Source of the DNA: Amphibacillus sp. MSJ-3
GTDB taxonomy: Bacteria > Bacillota > Bacilli > Bacillales > Amphibacillaceae
Direction of reading: 5' to 3'
Length of the DNA stretch: 64,000 nt
Assembly (NCBI RefSeq): GCF_018919165.1
Contig: NZ_JAHLQM010000004.1
Span: forward strand, 60,414 to 124,413
Shown here in pieces: positions 63,716 to 64,000 of the stretch (position 1 is its first letter; each line of letters opens with the position of its first letter). The notes beneath the pieces were generated by a model, which saw nothing but the letters and a program-made list of their open reading frames with translations, was not told where the DNA came from and did no database searches. Position numbers and translations under genes: made by a program.

Positions 63716-64000
63716 ATGAAATCAGATAACAATAATCATTCAGTGTTCTTGTTGCACTATCATCTTGTGCTGGTTGTAAAATATCGCAGACAAGTATTTG
63801 ATAATGAAATATCTGATTTTGCAAAAGATATGTTCACTGAGATTGGAAGTAAATACAAAATTTCTTTAGTAGAATGGAATCACGATAAAGATCATATCCA
63901 CATCTTATTCAAAGCACATCCTAACTCTGAATTATCAAAGTTCATTAACGCTTATAAGAGTGCAAGTTCTCGATTGATAAAGAGAGACTTTCCACATATT
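63716..64000 (+). mobile_element. tnpA: IS200/IS605-family transposase TnpA (3' end outside window)
   Basis: The frame from ATG 63716 is open to the window end (95 codons). It reads HSVFLLHYHLVLVVKYRRQV, then EWNHDKDHIHILFKAHPNSE and ELSKFINAYKSASSRLIKRD. The HIH triad is the metal-binding part of HUH (Y1) transposases, which mobilise single-stranded DNA. The catalytic tyrosine would lie beyond the window. Whether a TnpB gene follows is not visible. There is no strong ribosome binding site. Confidence 0.9.

Noticed and set aside
63570..63824. 84-codon minus-strand frame over the IS left end
   Set aside because: It overlaps the hairpins and the start of tnpA, whose product is clearly recognisable on the plus strand.

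Overview
The window is a low-GC Firmicute chromosome segment, almost certainly a spore-forming, motile member of the Bacillaceae. Many blocks keep the Bacillus subtilis gene order: yvcD-trxB, yvcI-rapZ-glmR-whiA-crh, yhaQP, yhaON, yhaM, prsA-sscA, yhaH-trpP-hit-ecsAB, pbpF-yhfI-lplJ-comK-yhjE-addBA, and yusI-gcvH. Spore-coat type proteins (SscA-like, CotF-like) point to a spore former. The genus cannot be fixed from sequence alone; the halotolerant or fermentative Bacillaceae (Amphibacillus/Halolactibacillus/Gracilibacillus type) are a guess.

Layout. 0-3.6 kb: 3' part of a divergent GlpD-like flavoprotein, a TPR protein and thioredoxin reductase. 3.7-7.1 kb: a decayed accessory island with a frameshifted coiled-coil gene, a tyrosine-recombinase remnant and an ABC transporter pair. 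7.2-10 kb: a metal/redox cluster (P-type ATPase with a CPG motif, a short hemerythrin-like protein, a separate HMA metallochaperone). Its two transcription units each carry an Fnr-type box centred exactly at -41.5 from a predicted start. 10.3-14.5 kb: RapZ, GlmR, WhiA and Crh, linking carbon status to cell envelope and division. 14.7-21.2 kb: an ABC exporter and the SbcDC-like YhaO/YhaN pair. 21.4-24.4 kb: a GbsR-type regulator and YhaM, flanked by two decayed IS1182-type copies. 24.4-29.6 kb: PrsA, SscA, and a GbsR-type regulator divergent from the glycine-betaine importer OpuA. 29.7-33.8 kb: YhaH, TrpP (with a TRAP-like triplet array over its ribosome binding site), Hit and EcsAB. 34.4-40.4 kb: the LiaFSR envelope-stress system and a class A penicillin-binding protein, with several copies of a modular non-coding repeat between them. 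40.4-43.3 kb: a 21-bp-phased TATGCTCG array, YhfI, LplJ and a DUF3939-like protein. 43.4-52.9 kb: ComK, a gene relic, a TVP38-type membrane protein and AddBA. 53.5-56.3 kb: a CheX-CheW-CheY-MCP chemotaxis set. 56.4-59.1 kb: an acyl-CoA dehydrogenase, an M14 peptidase and a universal stress protein. 59.5-61.6 kb: znuC-znuB-zur behind a Zur box. 61.8-64 kb: two coat-type proteins, an Spx/ArsC-like protein, GcvH, and the start of an IS200/IS605 element cut by the window end.

Functionally the core is envelope and stress biology (LiaFSR, PrsA, Ecs, PbpF, OpuA, GlmR), DNA repair and uptake (YhaON, AddAB, ComK), metal homeostasis (Zur/ZnuBC and the P-type ATPase cluster) and lipoate metabolism (LplJ and its acceptor GcvH). 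I see no rRNA, tRNA, CRISPR array, prophage or complete mobile element. The most unusual signals are in non-coding DNA: the paired Fnr boxes, the helically phased array, the dispersed modular repeat, the TRAP-type triplets and a 20-bp hairpin that contains a ribosome binding site.
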